This document shows, piece by piece, positions 1 to 8,744 of a stretch of 64,000 nt of DNA. The position numbers and the translations under genes are program-made. The stretch's first letter is position 1; each line of letters starts with the position of its first letter. The DNA lies in NCBI GenBank assembly GCA_000380225.1, contig KB904821.1:4039795-4103794 (forward strand), in the 5' to 3' direction. The stretch is from a filamentous cyanobacterium ESFC-1 (GTDB lineage Bacteria > Cyanobacteriota > Cyanobacteriia > Cyanobacteriales > Spirulinaceae). The notes beneath the pieces were generated by a model, which was not told the DNA's origin, did no database searches, and saw nothing but the letters and a program-made list of their open reading frames with translations.

Positions 1-939
1 GTCTCGGTGGAAAAAGTGCCGCAAACTCCACCCCAACACGGCTTCGTCGGAACATAACCACTGAAAGCCCTGTTCGGCTACATAAGGTAAAATCGCCGGA
101 CTTACCGATTGTTCGGAAGGCCACAAGCCACGGGGTTCACAGCCCATTCGGTCTTGATAAAAGGCTCTGGCTTTGCCCAGATGTCGGGGGATATCTTCGG
201 CAAAACTAAAACGATTTTGGGGAAGTGTCATCTGGGGAACCGCCACTTGTCCTGCATCCGTATCCGCCAGTAAGGGCAAAATTGGGTGAGTGTAAGGGGT
301 GGTGGTCACTTCGATTTGTCCCTTTTCCTGCATTTGGCGGTGTTGGGGGATGATGCGACTCAGAATTTCCCGTTGTTTCTCATAAATGCGTTGGCGATCG
401 CTCAAACTGAATCCCTGACCTTTTTCAAGCCATTTCGCAATTTCAGGATCGTCCCAAAACAACGGGTCAATCCAAGCTAAGTTATGCCAAGCGAGCAAAT
501 CGCCGTAATCGTGGGATTGCCAGTTTTGCAAACACCAACCAATCCCTTTATCCTGTCGCTGCTGATATAACTCGTTGTAGCGGGGATGGGGGTCAATCAT
601 CGTGTGATGATTGCAGTCAAAAAAGTGTTGGAGAACATATTGCTTTTCGTCTGGCGTGAGTTGGTCTTCTGCCGTTAACATCATGGCCAGATAAGGGTCC
701 ATTGCTGTGCCGTTGATGTAATCTTCGAGTTGCAGAATCAGCGAAGGAACCAAGTTAAAGGTTTGATGGAGATTCGGATATTTTTCGAGGATTAACGCCA
801 AATCCAGGTAGTCTTTTGTGCCGTGAAGTCGGGCCCAGGGTAAGCGATACTGTCCATACTGGGAGTTTGTCGCTTCGCGGGATTTGTAGAGGGGTTGGTG
901 TTGATGCCAAATAAAGGCAACATATAACGGATGAGACAT
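1..939 (-). CDS. Glycoside hydrolase family 57 protein (partial, N-terminal 313 residues)
   Basis: Reading the minus strand from an ATG at 937-939 gives an open frame of 313 codons that runs off the window edge, so the C-terminus is missing. The start reads MSHPLYVAFIWHQHQPLYKS. The HxHQP motif is the N-terminal hallmark of GH57 alpha-amylase/4-alpha-glucanotransferase/branching-type enzymes. Further on, GLWPSEQSVSP resembles the GH57 region just before the catalytic acids, and the frame ends in WSLRHFFHRD. GH57 proteins act on alpha-glucans such as glycogen in the cytoplasm. The exact specificity (debranching, branching or transferase) cannot be set from the N-terminal part. Family call is confident; substrate is not. 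Confidence 0.85.
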   Translation of the reverse strand, partial: MSHPLYVAFIWHQHQPLYKSREATNSQYGQYRLPWARLHGTKDYLDLALILEKYPNLHQTFNLVPSLILQLEDYINGTAMDPYLAMMLTAEDQLTPDEKQYVLQHFFDCNHHTMIDPHPRYNELYQQRQDKGIGWCLQNWQSHDYGDLLAWHNLAWIDPLFWDDPEIAKWLEKGQGFSLSDRQRIYEKQREILSRIIPQHRQMQEKGQIEVTTTPYTHPILPLLADTDAGQVAVPQMTLPQNRFSFAEDIPRHLGKARAFYQDRMGCEPRGLWPSEQSVSPAILPYVAEQGFQWLCSDEAVLGWSLRHFFHRD

Positions 940-1111
940 ACAGTTGTCGAATGAGGTTTTCGGGAGTTGTTAGAGCGCCAAAGGCTCGAATTTACTGGAT
1001 TTTTGGTTTTCCTTGTTTTAATTTAAGCAAATTGTTTTTTGGCTGCTTGATTGAATTGGACAGAATTTATCGCCGCGAGAGGCAGTGGGATAACTTGACG
1101 ATCGAGCCAAA

Positions 1112-1157
1112 AGTTTAACTTGTCACCAAGGACAAAGGACAAATGACCAATGACTAA
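1112..1157 (+). repeat. 46-bp direct repeat, copy 1
   Basis: The 46 bp here recur identically at 1343-1388. The unit contains GGACAAAGGACAAATGACC-type heptamer-like repeats of the kind found between many cyanobacterial genes. A 12-bp perfect inverted repeat (TTAACTTGTCAC at 1115-1126 and GTGACAAGTTAA at 1160-1171) brackets copy 1. The 940-1450 gap holds only these repeats, a GC-rich dispersed repeat (1296-1318) and the pflB terminator. Confidence 0.8.
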
Positions 1158-1342
1158 TCGTGACAAGTTAAGCCTAAAGGCAAGATGTCAAAAAAAACTC
1201 AAACCCCCGTGTCGGGGAACAGGCCTCCTCGCGCAATCTCAACTTTCGGGAAATTACGATTTGGTACTGAAATCGTGTCGCTGAAACGTAAACTTGGGCC
1301 GGGTTTCCCCGCCCCTACGCAAGTCTTGACAAAATGGCGATC

Positions 1343-1388
1343 AGTTTAACTTGTCACCAAGGACAAAGGACAAATGACCAATGACTAA
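1343..1388 (+). repeat. 46-bp direct repeat, copy 2
   Basis: Identical to 1112-1157, 231 bp further on and directly upstream of the terminator hairpin that serves pflB. It lacks the trailing inverted arm that follows copy 1. Confidence 0.8.
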
Positions 1389-1392
1389 CCAT

Positions 1393-1415
1393 AAAAAAGC
1401 CCGCAAAAAGCGGGC
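1393..1415 (-). terminator. Rho-independent terminator of pflB
   Basis: On the minus strand the order is GCCCGC, a five-T loop, GCGGGC, then six T residues. This perfect 6-bp GC stem with a T-run lies 36 bp beyond the pflB stop codon. Confidence 0.85.
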
Positions 1416-1450
1416 AATGTAAGGAGTTTATTTTGGCAAGATGTGAAAGA

Positions 1451-3679
1451 CTAAATCCGTTCGTGGAAGGTGCGGTTAATCACATCAAGTTGTTGTTCGC
1501 GGGTGAGTTTGACGAAGTTCACCGCATAACCGGAAACCCGAATGGTCAACTGAGGATATTCTTCGGGATGATCCATCGCATCGAGGAGGGTGTCGCGGTT
1601 GAGGACGTTAACGTTGATGTGATGTCCGGTGTCGTGGAAGTAACCGTCGAGTACGCCGACTAGGTTTTTGATCTTGGCATCTTCGGTTTTACCTAACGCA
1701 TTGGGGACGATGGAGAAGGTGTAGGAAATGCCGTCTTGGGCGTGTTCGTAAGGTAATTTTGCCACAGAAGCACAAGCCGCGATCGCGCCTTTGGTGTCCC
1801 GTCCGTGCATCGGGTTTGCGCCAGGGGCAAAGGGTTCGCCTGCTTTACGACCATCAGGGGTGCTGCCGGTTTTCTTACCGTACACCACATTTGAGGTGAT
1901 GGTGAGGATCGATTGCGTGGGAGTGGCATCCCGGTAGGTTTTGTTTTGGCGCACTTTGTCCATAAAGGACTTGACGAGATCGGCAGCAATGGTATCTACG
2001 CGATCGTCGTTGTTGCCGTATTTGGGATAATCCCCTTCCACTTCGTAATCAACCACTGTGCCGTTTTCGTTGCGAATGGTTTTCACTTTCGCATACTTAA
2101 TCGCAGCTAAGGCATCAGCAACCACCGATAAACCTGCCATCCCACAAGCCATCGTCCGATACACATCCCGGTCATGTAACGCCATCTCAATGCGTTCGTA
2201 GGAGTATTTATCGTGCATATAGTGGATGACGTTGAGGGTGTTGACGTAGAGTTTCGCCAACCAAGCCACTAACAAGTCAAATTTTTGCTTGACTTCATCA
2301 TAATCGAGGTATTCCCCGGTAATCGGGGCAAACGGGGGCGCGACTTGCACTTCGGTTTTTTCGTCTTTACCGCCGTTAATGGCGTAGAGTAAGGCTTTCG
2401 CGAGGTTGACCCGTGCGCCGAAGAACTGCATTTGCTTACCAATCCGCATGGCTGAAACGCAACAAGCAATCCCATAATCATCGCCGTATTCGGGACGCAT
2501 CAAGTCGTCGTTTTCGTATTGAATCGAACTGGTGTCTTTCGAGGTTTGGGCGCAGAAGTTTTTGAAGTTTTCCGGTAAGCGTTCCGACCACAATACGGTT
2601 AAGTTGGGTTCGGGGGCGGGGCCGAGGTTGTAGAGGGTGTGGAGGAAGCGGAAGCTGTTTTTGGTTACCAGAGGACGATTATCGTCGCCCATACCGCCGA
2701 TACATTCGGTTACCCACACGGGATCGCCGGAGAACAAGTCATTATAAGCCGGGGCGCGGAGGAAACGTACCATTCGCAGTTTCATCACGAAATGGTCGAT
2801 GATTTCTTGGGCTTCGGCTTCGGTGAGAGTTCCCGCTTGTAAGTCCCGTTCAACGTAAATGTCGAGGAAGGTGGAGGTGCGACCCAGGGACATGGCTGCG
2901 CCGTTTTGTTCTTTCACTGCGCCGAGATAGCCAAAATAAGTCCACTGGACGGCTTCTTTGGCGTTGGTGGCAGGTTTGCTGATGTCGCAATCATAGCTGG
3001 CGGCCATTTCGACGAGTTCTTTGAGGGCTTTGATTTGCTCAAAGATTTCTTCGCGCAAGCGAATCACGGTTTCGTCGATTACGTCTACTTCAAGGGATTG
3101 CAGTTGTTCTTGTTTATCGGCAATCAGGCGATCGACCCCGTAGAGGGCGATGCGACGATAATCGCCAATAATCCGACCGCGACCGTAAGCGTCCGGTAAC
3201 CCGGTAATGATGCCGGATTTACGGGCTAATCTCATTTGGCTGGTATAAGCCGAGAATACGCCGTCGTTGTGGGTTTTGCGATATTTGGTGAAGATTTCTT
3301 CGGTTTGGGGATCGAGGTCGTAGCCATAAGCTGCTAATGAGGCTTTGACAACCCGAATACCGCCGTAGGGCATGATCCCCCGTTTTAGGGGCTTGTCGGT
3401 TTGTAAGCCGACGATTTGTTCGAGGTCTTGGGCAATATAACCGGGATCATGGGCGGTGATGTCGCTGGGGACTTTGGTATCTGTGTCTAATACGCCTTTT
3501 TCCCGTTCGAGTTTCATGAGAAATGTAACTTTGTCCCACAGGGTTGTTGTCCGTTCTGTGGGGTCAGCTAAGAAGGCGCGATCGCCTGCGTAGGGTGTGT
3601 AATTCTTCTGAATAAAATCCCGGACGTTGACTTCGGTTGTCCATTTACCTGGAGTGAAATTCTGCCATTGCTCAAACAT
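1451..3679 (-). CDS. pflB: Formate C-acetyltransferase (pyruvate formate-lyase)
   Basis: A 742-residue glycyl-radical enzyme that converts pyruvate and CoA to formate and acetyl-CoA in dark anaerobic fermentation. Length is close to the E. coli enzyme (760). The active-site cysteine pair is present at residues 406-407 in [10 protein letters not shown], followed by KQMQFFGAR. The C-terminal glycyl-radical loop RVSGYAVNF places the radical glycine near residue 717. A strong Shine-Dalgarno, AAAGGAGG, sits about 9 bp before the ATG. A hairpin terminator follows the stop. The activating enzyme gene pflA, needed to install the radical and often adjacent, is not in this window. On the 3' side the next gene is GH57 and on the 5' side a CZB protein. 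This is one of the firmest calls in the window. Confidence 0.97.
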   Translation of the reverse strand: MFEQWQNFTPGKWTTEVNVRDFIQKNYTPYAGDRAFLADPTERTTTLWDKVTFLMKLEREKGVLDTDTKVPSDITAHDPGYIAQDLEQIVGLQTDKPLKRGIMPYGGIRVVKASLAAYGYDLDPQTEEIFTKYRKTHNDGVFSAYTSQMRLARKSGIITGLPDAYGRGRIIGDYRRIALYGVDRLIADKQEQLQSLEVDVIDETVIRLREEIFEQIKALKELVEMAASYDCDISKPATNAKEAVQWTYFGYLGAVKEQNGAAMSLGRTSTFLDIYVERDLQAGTLTEAEAQEIIDHFVMKLRMVRFLRAPAYNDLFSGDPVWVTECIGGMGDDNRPLVTKNSFRFLHTLYNLGPAPEPNLTVLWSERLPENFKNFCAQTSKDTSSIQYENDDLMRPEYGDDYGIACCVSAMRIGKQMQFFGARVNLAKALLYAINGGKDEKTEVQVAPPFAPITGEYLDYDEVKQKFDLLVAWLAKLYVNTLNVIHYMHDKYSYERIEMALHDRDVYRTMACGMAGLSVVADALAAIKYAKVKTIRNENGTVVDYEVEGDYPKYGNNDDRVDTIAADLVKSFMDKVRQNKTYRDATPTQSILTITSNVVYGKKTGSTPDGRKAGEPFAPGANPMHGRDTKGAIAACASVAKLPYEHAQDGISYTFSIVPNALGKTEDAKIKNLVGVLDGYFHDTGHHINVNVLNRDTLLDAMDHPEEYPQLTIRVSGYAVNFVKLTREQQLDVINRTFHERI

Positions 3680-4222
3680 AAGTTTGTGCCTCCTTTATTT
3701 AGAGCAGTTCGTATATTCTTTTTCCTATTTTCATATTACCGAACTTACTCAGGAAAAGCGCCATTATATTCTTTAGTTTTGTAAACTATTTTTTAAGTTT
3801 TACTTCTGAGTACATTTTCGAGGCGGTGCTATTGCTTAATATCTGGATAATTCTACTGAAGTGGCAAAAGTGTATTCTGAGATACGATTCAGATCAATAA
3901 TATATGAAACACTTGCTCTCACTAACATACAAGCTCTAGTTATTAGTTTTTTAACGGCGGTAAGGAAAGGCGATCGCCCCCGCAATTTCTTGATAATCCA
4001 GACAGAGTTTATCATCAAACCCTAGTGATTTAGGCGGATTGCTTTCTCCGATTAAACGTAAACAATCAGTTATATCTAGGGTCAGTGGTACAATTAGAAT
4101 AAAGACAAACCCTAACTATAAATTAATTTAATTCCCCTCGTTTTTAACAACAACTCTATTGTTAAAGTCTTAATAATCTCGACCTCAAACTATCAAACTG
4201 TGTTTGTTGCATTTTCTCAATA
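3680..4222. other. 543-bp intergenic region upstream of pflB
   Basis: AT-rich stretch between divergent pflB and the CZB gene, so promoters for both should lie here. I could not assign -35/-10 boxes or an FNR-type palindrome with confidence. The only coding-like signal is the minus-strand remnant at 3951-4115. Confidence 0.4.
3951..4115 (-). pseudogene. Possible 3' remnant of an unidentified gene
   Basis: A minus-strand frame is open for 54 codons before a TAA at 3951-3953 but has no ATG, GTG or TTG start that fits. Its translation looks protein-like (for example DITDCLRLIGESNPPKS followed by GFDDKLCLDYQEIAGAIA and ending AFPYRR) and contains a HIP1 site. It could be the tail of a deleted gene, or chance. 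I do not recognise the family. Confidence 0.25.
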
Positions 4223-4606
4223 TTGGATTCTACTTCTCCTCAACCCCTTCCTATGATTAATTTTGCCCTTGTTAAAGCCAATCACGCTTTATGGACTATG
4301 AAGTTGAGTGCTTTTCTCAACAATTCTGCTGCATCCCTTCCCGAAACCAGCCTGACTTCCCATCAACAGTGCAAACTGGGTCAATGGTTATATAAGACAG
4401 GCTTATCTGAGTATGGCCATTTCTCAGAAATCCACGCTCTCGAAAAAGTCCACTGCCATCTACATGAGAGTGCGCGTCACATTATCGAGTTGAAACAAGC
4501 CAACCACTTATCTGAAGCCCAACGGGAATTAGTCCAAATGCAGCAAATCAGCCATGAGATTATGACGCTTTTAGAGCGTTTAGAGCGGAAGTTGCCAAAT
4601 TGCTAA
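4223..4606 (+). CDS. CZB (chemoreceptor zinc-binding) domain protein
   Basis: A 127-residue protein made almost entirely of a CZB four-helix domain. The expected zinc ligands are visible in order: His21 in NHALW, Cys50 in CKLGQWLY, and His77 and His81 in LEKVHCHLHESA. CZB domains bind zinc tightly and are usually attached to chemoreceptors or diguanylate cyclases, where they sense zinc or oxidants such as HOCl. Here the domain stands alone with no transmembrane segment, so it probably acts on a partner encoded elsewhere. The ATG at 4223 may not be the true start; a second Met at residue 11 precedes the helix that holds His21. It lies 34 bp before the next gene, but a shared role with the AbiE-like pair is not obvious. 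Confidence 0.8.
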   Translation: MDSTSPQPLPMINFALVKANHALWTMKLSAFLNNSAASLPETSLTSHQQCKLGQWLYKTGLSEYGHFSEIHALEKVHCHLHESARHIIELKQANHLSEAQRELVQMQQISHEIMTLLERLERKLPNC

Positions 4607-4640
4607 GATTAAGTCAACTTGGCTTATCGTAATATTTCTG

Positions 4641-5726
4641 ATGCGTCCTCATCATCCTTGGTTGAAAAAGTGTGTCCAGCGATTGAATCAACTTCCTCAA
4701 ATTCACGCGATCGCGATTACTGAGCCTTATTATGATGAGGATAAGAGGTTATTAGCTGATGGTCGATTAGCCCTAACGACGACAGCCGGAAAAATTGACT
4801 ATATTTTTGTTATTAAAACTGGAATAACCGTTGATAGCTTTGCTTCGCAGCTTGAATATTTAGAGTTATTTTGCCAGCAAGTTTACCTTCCTCAACGTCC
4901 TTTGTTAATTGTCGATCGATTGTCCGATTCGGTCGGCTATCAACTGATTGAAAAAAATATAGAGTTTATCGATTCAAAAGGCTTGATTTATTTAAACAAC
5001 GATTCCCATTATATTTTAGTCCAAAATATAGAGAACAAAAAACAAAAGCCCTCCAATCGACTAACTGTTAACGGTTTAAAGTTGATGTTTATTATTTTGC
5101 AAGAGCCACAGCGACTCCAAAAGTGCGATCGCGCTCGTTTAGGTCAACTTGCAGGAATAAATATAAAGTCAGTTTCTCAAACTTTAGAAATCTTACATCG
5201 TCTTCATTATTTAAAACTAAGATCAAATCAAAAATACACAGTTGCCAACTATTTAAAACTATTTGAGCGTTGGGAATTGGGATATATTGAAATACTCCGC
5301 AATACATTATTTTTACAAGCTTACCGTTTGTTAAAACCTCAAAGTTGGTCAGATCGGTATGATGCAATGGCTATAATAAAAGCCGAAAATATTTTAATTG
5401 GTGGGGAATGGGGAGCCGATTTATTAACTCAGTATTTGCGCTCTAGTCAGATTGTATTACATCTACCGGATGTGAAAAAAATACAACCAATCATGTTGAA
5501 ATTACGGTTAGTTCCCGATCCTGAAGGTAACATTGTTTTTCTGCATCAGTTTGGACAGCGAAATCATTGGTGGTTACATGAAACCATGAAAGAAACTCCA
5601 GTTGTCGATCCACTTTTGATTCACGCTGAGTTAAGTCTTAATCCTGATACTCGGCTTAAAGAAGTTGCTCAAATTATTTATGAAAAGTATATATTACCCC
5701 GACAAAAGCGAGCCGAGATGATGTAG
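4641..5726 (+). CDS. AbiEi-like antitoxin/transcriptional regulator of a type IV toxin-antitoxin candidate
   Basis: A 361-residue protein with a winged-helix-like segment around residues 145-200 (TVNGLKLMFIILQEPQRLQK, then ARLGQLAGINIKSVSQTLEIL). A C-terminal region follows with GGEWGADLLTQYLRSSQIVL, which resembles the AbiEi-family core. The family pairs with nucleotidyltransferase toxins, and exactly such a gene follows after 6 bp. Known AbiEi proteins bind their own promoter and neutralise the toxin. The N-terminal 130 residues (restriction-endonuclease-like in some relatives, with PLLIVDRLS) are not assigned. Base composition is AT-rich relative to neighbours, fitting an accessory origin. 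The pairing is clear; the antitoxin role is inferred. Confidence 0.7.
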   Translation: MRPHHPWLKKCVQRLNQLPQIHAIAITEPYYDEDKRLLADGRLALTTTAGKIDYIFVIKTGITVDSFASQLEYLELFCQQVYLPQRPLLIVDRLSDSVGYQLIEKNIEFIDSKGLIYLNNDSHYILVQNIENKKQKPSNRLTVNGLKLMFIILQEPQRLQKCDRARLGQLAGINIKSVSQTLEILHRLHYLKLRSNQKYTVANYLKLFERWELGYIEILRNTLFLQAYRLLKPQSWSDRYDAMAIIKAENILIGGEWGADLLTQYLRSSQIVLHLPDVKKIQPIMLKLRLVPDPEGNIVFLHQFGQRNHWWLHETMKETPVVDPLLIHAELSLNPDTRLKEVAQIIYEKYILPRQKRAEMM

Positions 5727-5732
5727 ATAATA

Positions 5733-6509
5733 TTGCAACCTGAAGATAATTTATTCACACCCAGAGATAAACAAGTTTTACAAGATTTAAAACAAATTTT
5801 TGATGAACTTAATTTGCCCATTTTATTAGTTGGAGCTGGGGCAAGATTAATTATATTTGATTATCCTAATCAATTACAAGGACGTACAACCAAAGATTGG
5901 GATATTGCCATACCGTTAATGAATTGGTCTGAGTATGAACAATTGCGCGATCGCCTCACTCGTAAATTCGATTGGACTTCAGTGTATCATCGTTTTATTC
6001 ACATCGAAACCCAGATTACAGTCGATCTTATTCCTTTTGGTGCAATTAGTAATACTGAAGGGAAAATTCAGTGGCAAAATGACGATACAGAAATGAATGT
6101 TGCCGGGTACAATGAGGCGTTTGAAAATGCAATTACTCAATCCATATACAACTTTGATTTGAGAGTGGTTAATCTTCCGACATGGGTAGGTTTAAAGCTT
6201 TTAGCATGGGGCGATCGTGGCGAGAATACCCGCAAAGACTTAGAGGATATTGACTGGATTTTGACGCATTATCAAGACGATGAGCGCGTTTATGACGAAC
6301 TTTACCAGCAACTTGCTGATGAAACTTTACAATATCAAGATGCTGCGATTTATTTACTCGGACAAGATATTATCCGAACTTTTGAACCGTCTACACTCAC
6401 TCAAATTCAAGCCTTACTCACTCAGTTAACGCAAAGATTTGAGGATAATCAAGAAGGAAGTTTTGGTTATAAGTTAGCGATTCGACAACAGGGTTTAGAG
6501 AGATTATGA
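5733..6509 (+). CDS. Nucleotidyltransferase, AbiEii/AbiGii toxin-like
   Basis: A 258-residue protein with a MNT/AbiEii fold signature: PILLVGAGARLIIFDY, then RTTKDWDIAIPL (the DxD-type metal site), then IETQITVDLIPFGAI with a further Asp. Later comes LKLLAWGDRGENTRKDLEDI, typical of AbiEii-type proteins with a conserved Lys and Asp. AbiEii toxins are GTP-binding nucleotidyltransferases that modify RNA and arrest growth, but activity here is inferred. The first in-frame start is TTG at 5733, 6 bp after the upstream stop, suggesting translational coupling. The two genes form a compact operon with no later member. Confidence 0.72.
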   Translation: MQPEDNLFTPRDKQVLQDLKQIFDELNLPILLVGAGARLIIFDYPNQLQGRTTKDWDIAIPLMNWSEYEQLRDRLTRKFDWTSVYHRFIHIETQITVDLIPFGAISNTEGKIQWQNDDTEMNVAGYNEAFENAITQSIYNFDLRVVNLPTWVGLKLLAWGDRGENTRKDLEDIDWILTHYQDDERVYDELYQQLADETLQYQDAAIYLLGQDIIRTFEPSTLTQIQALLTQLTQRFEDNQEGSFGYKLAIRQQGLERL

Positions 6510-6606
6510 ACTCAAAATACTCTCATTAACTCTCTACATTAAAATTTGTTAAAAATATCATCGTAGAGTATTGTACAAAGGGCGCGATCGCGCCTACGGC
6601 TTCTTT

Positions 6607-8523
6607 CTACCGTCTCAGTAACCGCAAACCACTCAAAGTTACGATAATTGTCGAACCTTCGTGACCCAAAACCCCTAGGGGAAGTGTAATATTTCCGGCA
6701 AAATTAAAAATTAACAAAATGACGACAAAACTCAGGGCAAAAATGATATTTTGTTGGACAACACCTTGAGCGCGACGACCAAGACGAATGGCGTGTTCTA
6801 AGCGCTCCAAACGGTCTGCCATTAAGACAATATCGGCAGTTTCTAAGGCAACATCACTCCCGGCTGCACCCATGGCAATTCCGACAGATGCTTGAGCTAA
6901 AGCAGGGGCATCATTAATGCCATCTCCTACCATTGCTACCGTTTGATATTGCTGCTGCAACTGTCGAATTGCATCGACTTTATCTTCGGGTAAAAGTTCG
7001 GCATAAATGCGGTCTACGCCAATTTCTTGAGCAATACTATGAGCTGTGCGAGAATTATCTCCAGTGAGCATGACGATCTGTTCGATACCCAGGCGTTTCA
7101 AGCGGGCGATCGCGTTTGCGGCAGTGGGTCGGACGGTATCGGCAACGGCGAGAATCCCTAAAACCTTTTGGTTATAACCTACCCAGACAACGGTTTTCCC
7201 TTCGGCTTCCCATTGCTGGCTTTGGTTGATGAGGTTTTCGGGAATATCTTTGACTTGGGTTTGCACAAAAATTGCTTTGCCAACCACGGCAATTTGGTTG
7301 TTAATTTCTCCCACAATGCCTTGTCCGGCTTGGGCTTGAGCGTTAACGGCTTCTGTCCAAGAAAGATTTTGTTGACGCGCAGCTTCGACAATGGCTTCTC
7401 CAATGGGATGCTCGGATAAACTTTCTAAAGCAGCAGCGATTTGCAGCAGGTGGTCTGAGGATGATTCGGTGGCTAGGGTGTGGATTAATTGCAGTTTTCC
7501 GGTGGTGAGAGTTCCGGTTTTGTCAAATGCGATCGCCTTGACTTGGCCAATTCGCTCTAACTGTGCGCCATTTTTAAACAAAATACCCTGTCGCGCACCG
7601 TTAGCAATGCCGGATAACAAGGTGGGCATAATTGAAGCCATCAATGCACAGGGAGAGGCAACCACTAGGAAAATTAAGGCGCGATAAATTGTATTTTCCC
7701 AAGTCCAATTCAATAAAAAGGGCGGCAATAAAGCTAGTAAAATGCCGCTAACAACAATGACTTTGGCATAACCCCGCTCAAATCGCTCGATGAATTGTTG
7801 GGAGGGGGGCGCTTCGGTTTGGGCTTGTTGCACCAGACGAATGACGCGCTGAATTAAGCTGCTTTCGGGGGGTTGATGGATTTTCAGCCGTAATGCGCCG
7901 TTACCGTTAATCGTACCTGCAAAGACTTCATCTCCAATGGTTTTTTCAATGGGAATTGATTCTCCGGTAATCGAAGCTTGATTGACGGTACTAAATCCTT
8001 CGATCGCTAAGCCATCGGTGGGGATTAATTCTCCGGGTTTGACGAGGACGCGATCGCCTATTTTGAGTTCGTTAATGGGAACGGTGTATTCTTGTCCATG
8101 GGCGATTATTCTGGCGGTATCGGCAGTTAAACCCATTAATCCTTGAATACTGCGCTCGGTGCGTTGCATGGCATAGCCTTCTAAAGCGCCGCTAATGGCA
8201 AAAATCAGGATTAAAACAGCACCATCGACAATAAGGTAATATTCTCGCTGCCATAATCCCAAACTCGCTGCTCCTAACGCTGCTACAATCATCAGCAAAT
8301 CGACATCGAGTTCTTTTTCTTCCCATAGGGTGGTTAAACCTTCCCTCGCGCTGTCAAACCCCCCAATGACATAAGCGGCGGTTAGGATCAACAGGGCTAA
8401 TCCGACCCAATTCAAGTTGAGCATTTGCCAGCCTAATAAAACTAAAATTCCACAGGCGATCGCGGCAACTGCATCGGGATGTTCTTTGAATAAATTGGGA
8501 AAGCTAGATGGGGAAGGAGTCAT
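6607..8523 (-). CDS. coaT: Cobalt-translocating P1B-type ATPase
   Basis: A 638-residue P-type ATPase from the ATG at 8521-8523. A longer in-frame start at 8616 would run through a dispersed intergenic repeat, so I reject it. Motifs in order: TGES (186-189, actuator), SPC (290-292, metal-binding membrane helix), DKTGT with phosphorylated Asp334, SEHPIGEAI, and VGDGINDAPALA. A final HEGST motif lies in the last membrane segment. SPC plus HEGxT, with no N-terminal Cys-rich metal domain, is the P1B-4 pattern that exports Co(II) and sometimes other divalent metals. The divergent neighbour is the cobalt sensor CoaR, so this is almost certainly the CoaT efflux pump, located in the plasma membrane. 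Expression should be induced by cobalt from the operator at 8691-8722. Confidence 0.92.
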   Translation of the reverse strand: MTPSPSSFPNLFKEHPDAVAAIACGILVLLGWQMLNLNWVGLALLILTAAYVIGGFDSAREGLTTLWEEKELDVDLLMIVAALGAASLGLWQREYYLIVDGAVLILIFAISGALEGYAMQRTERSIQGLMGLTADTARIIAHGQEYTVPINELKIGDRVLVKPGELIPTDGLAIEGFSTVNQASITGESIPIEKTIGDEVFAGTINGNGALRLKIHQPPESSLIQRVIRLVQQAQTEAPPSQQFIERFERGYAKVIVVSGILLALLPPFLLNWTWENTIYRALIFLVVASPCALMASIMPTLLSGIANGARQGILFKNGAQLERIGQVKAIAFDKTGTLTTGKLQLIHTLATESSSDHLLQIAAALESLSEHPIGEAIVEAARQQNLSWTEAVNAQAQAGQGIVGEINNQIAVVGKAIFVQTQVKDIPENLINQSQQWEAEGKTVVWVGYNQKVLGILAVADTVRPTAANAIARLKRLGIEQIVMLTGDNSRTAHSIAQEIGVDRIYAELLPEDKVDAIRQLQQQYQTVAMVGDGINDAPALAQASVGIAMGAAGSDVALETADIVLMADRLERLEHAIRLGRRAQGVVQQNIIFALSFVVILLIFNFAGNITLPLGVLGHEGSTIIVTLSGLRLLRR

Positions 8524-8540
8524 TTCAGTTATCAGTAATA

Positions 8541-8680
8541 AAGGGGCAGTGGTTTTTGGGCAGTCGGCAATCGGCAGTCGGCAATCGGGGGGGAGTGGGG
8601 ATGAATGCCCCTCCAAAGGGGGTCAGAAACTTTGGACTCACAGCAAACTCTCGAACAAACTCAAAGCTAAAGTTCAGTCA
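8541..8680 (+). repeat. Dispersed repeat, family R1 copy A
   Basis: Shares blocks with 13402-13608 and 61590-61795: GGCAGTCGGCAATCGG-type units, a GGGGGGAG run, GTCAGAAACTTTGG, and CTCAAAGCTA near the end. It lies in the 5' untranslated region of coaT, between promoter and start codon. Confidence 0.65.
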
Positions 8681-8690
8681 ATATGCTTTC

Positions 8691-8722
8691 ACTGTAAACT
8701 TTGACATTAGTGTCAATGTCAA
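8691..8722 (-). promoter_or_regulatory. coaT promoter with MerR-type (CoaR) operator
   Basis: Towards coaT, a TTGACA -35 box (complement of 8717-8722) and a TACAGT -10 box (complement of 8691-8696) are separated by 20 bp, the long spacer typical of MerR-regulated promoters. The spacer region holds an inverted repeat, TTGACATT (8701-8708) and AATGTCAA (8715-8722). CoaR is expected to bind here and untwist the promoter when loaded with cobalt. The operator ends 22 bp before the coaR start, so autoregulation is plausible. Confidence 0.82.
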
Positions 8723-8744
8723 GGTTTGGGGTAGGCTAAGAATT

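Noticed and set aside
1433-3199. Plus-strand open frames within pflB
   Set aside because: All are shadows of the well-supported minus-strand gene.
3836-4018. 60-codon minus-strand frame upstream of pflB
   Set aside because: No ribosome-binding site or family resemblance; a different minus frame there looks more protein-like.
8524-8616. Longer N-terminus for coaT
   Set aside because: These 31 codons come from the R1 repeat (CGGCAATCGG units) and have no P-type ATPase likeness.
8508-8744. Longer N-terminus for coaR
   Set aside because: It would translate the dispersed repeat and the CoaR operator itself; the MerR domain begins at the ATG at 8745.
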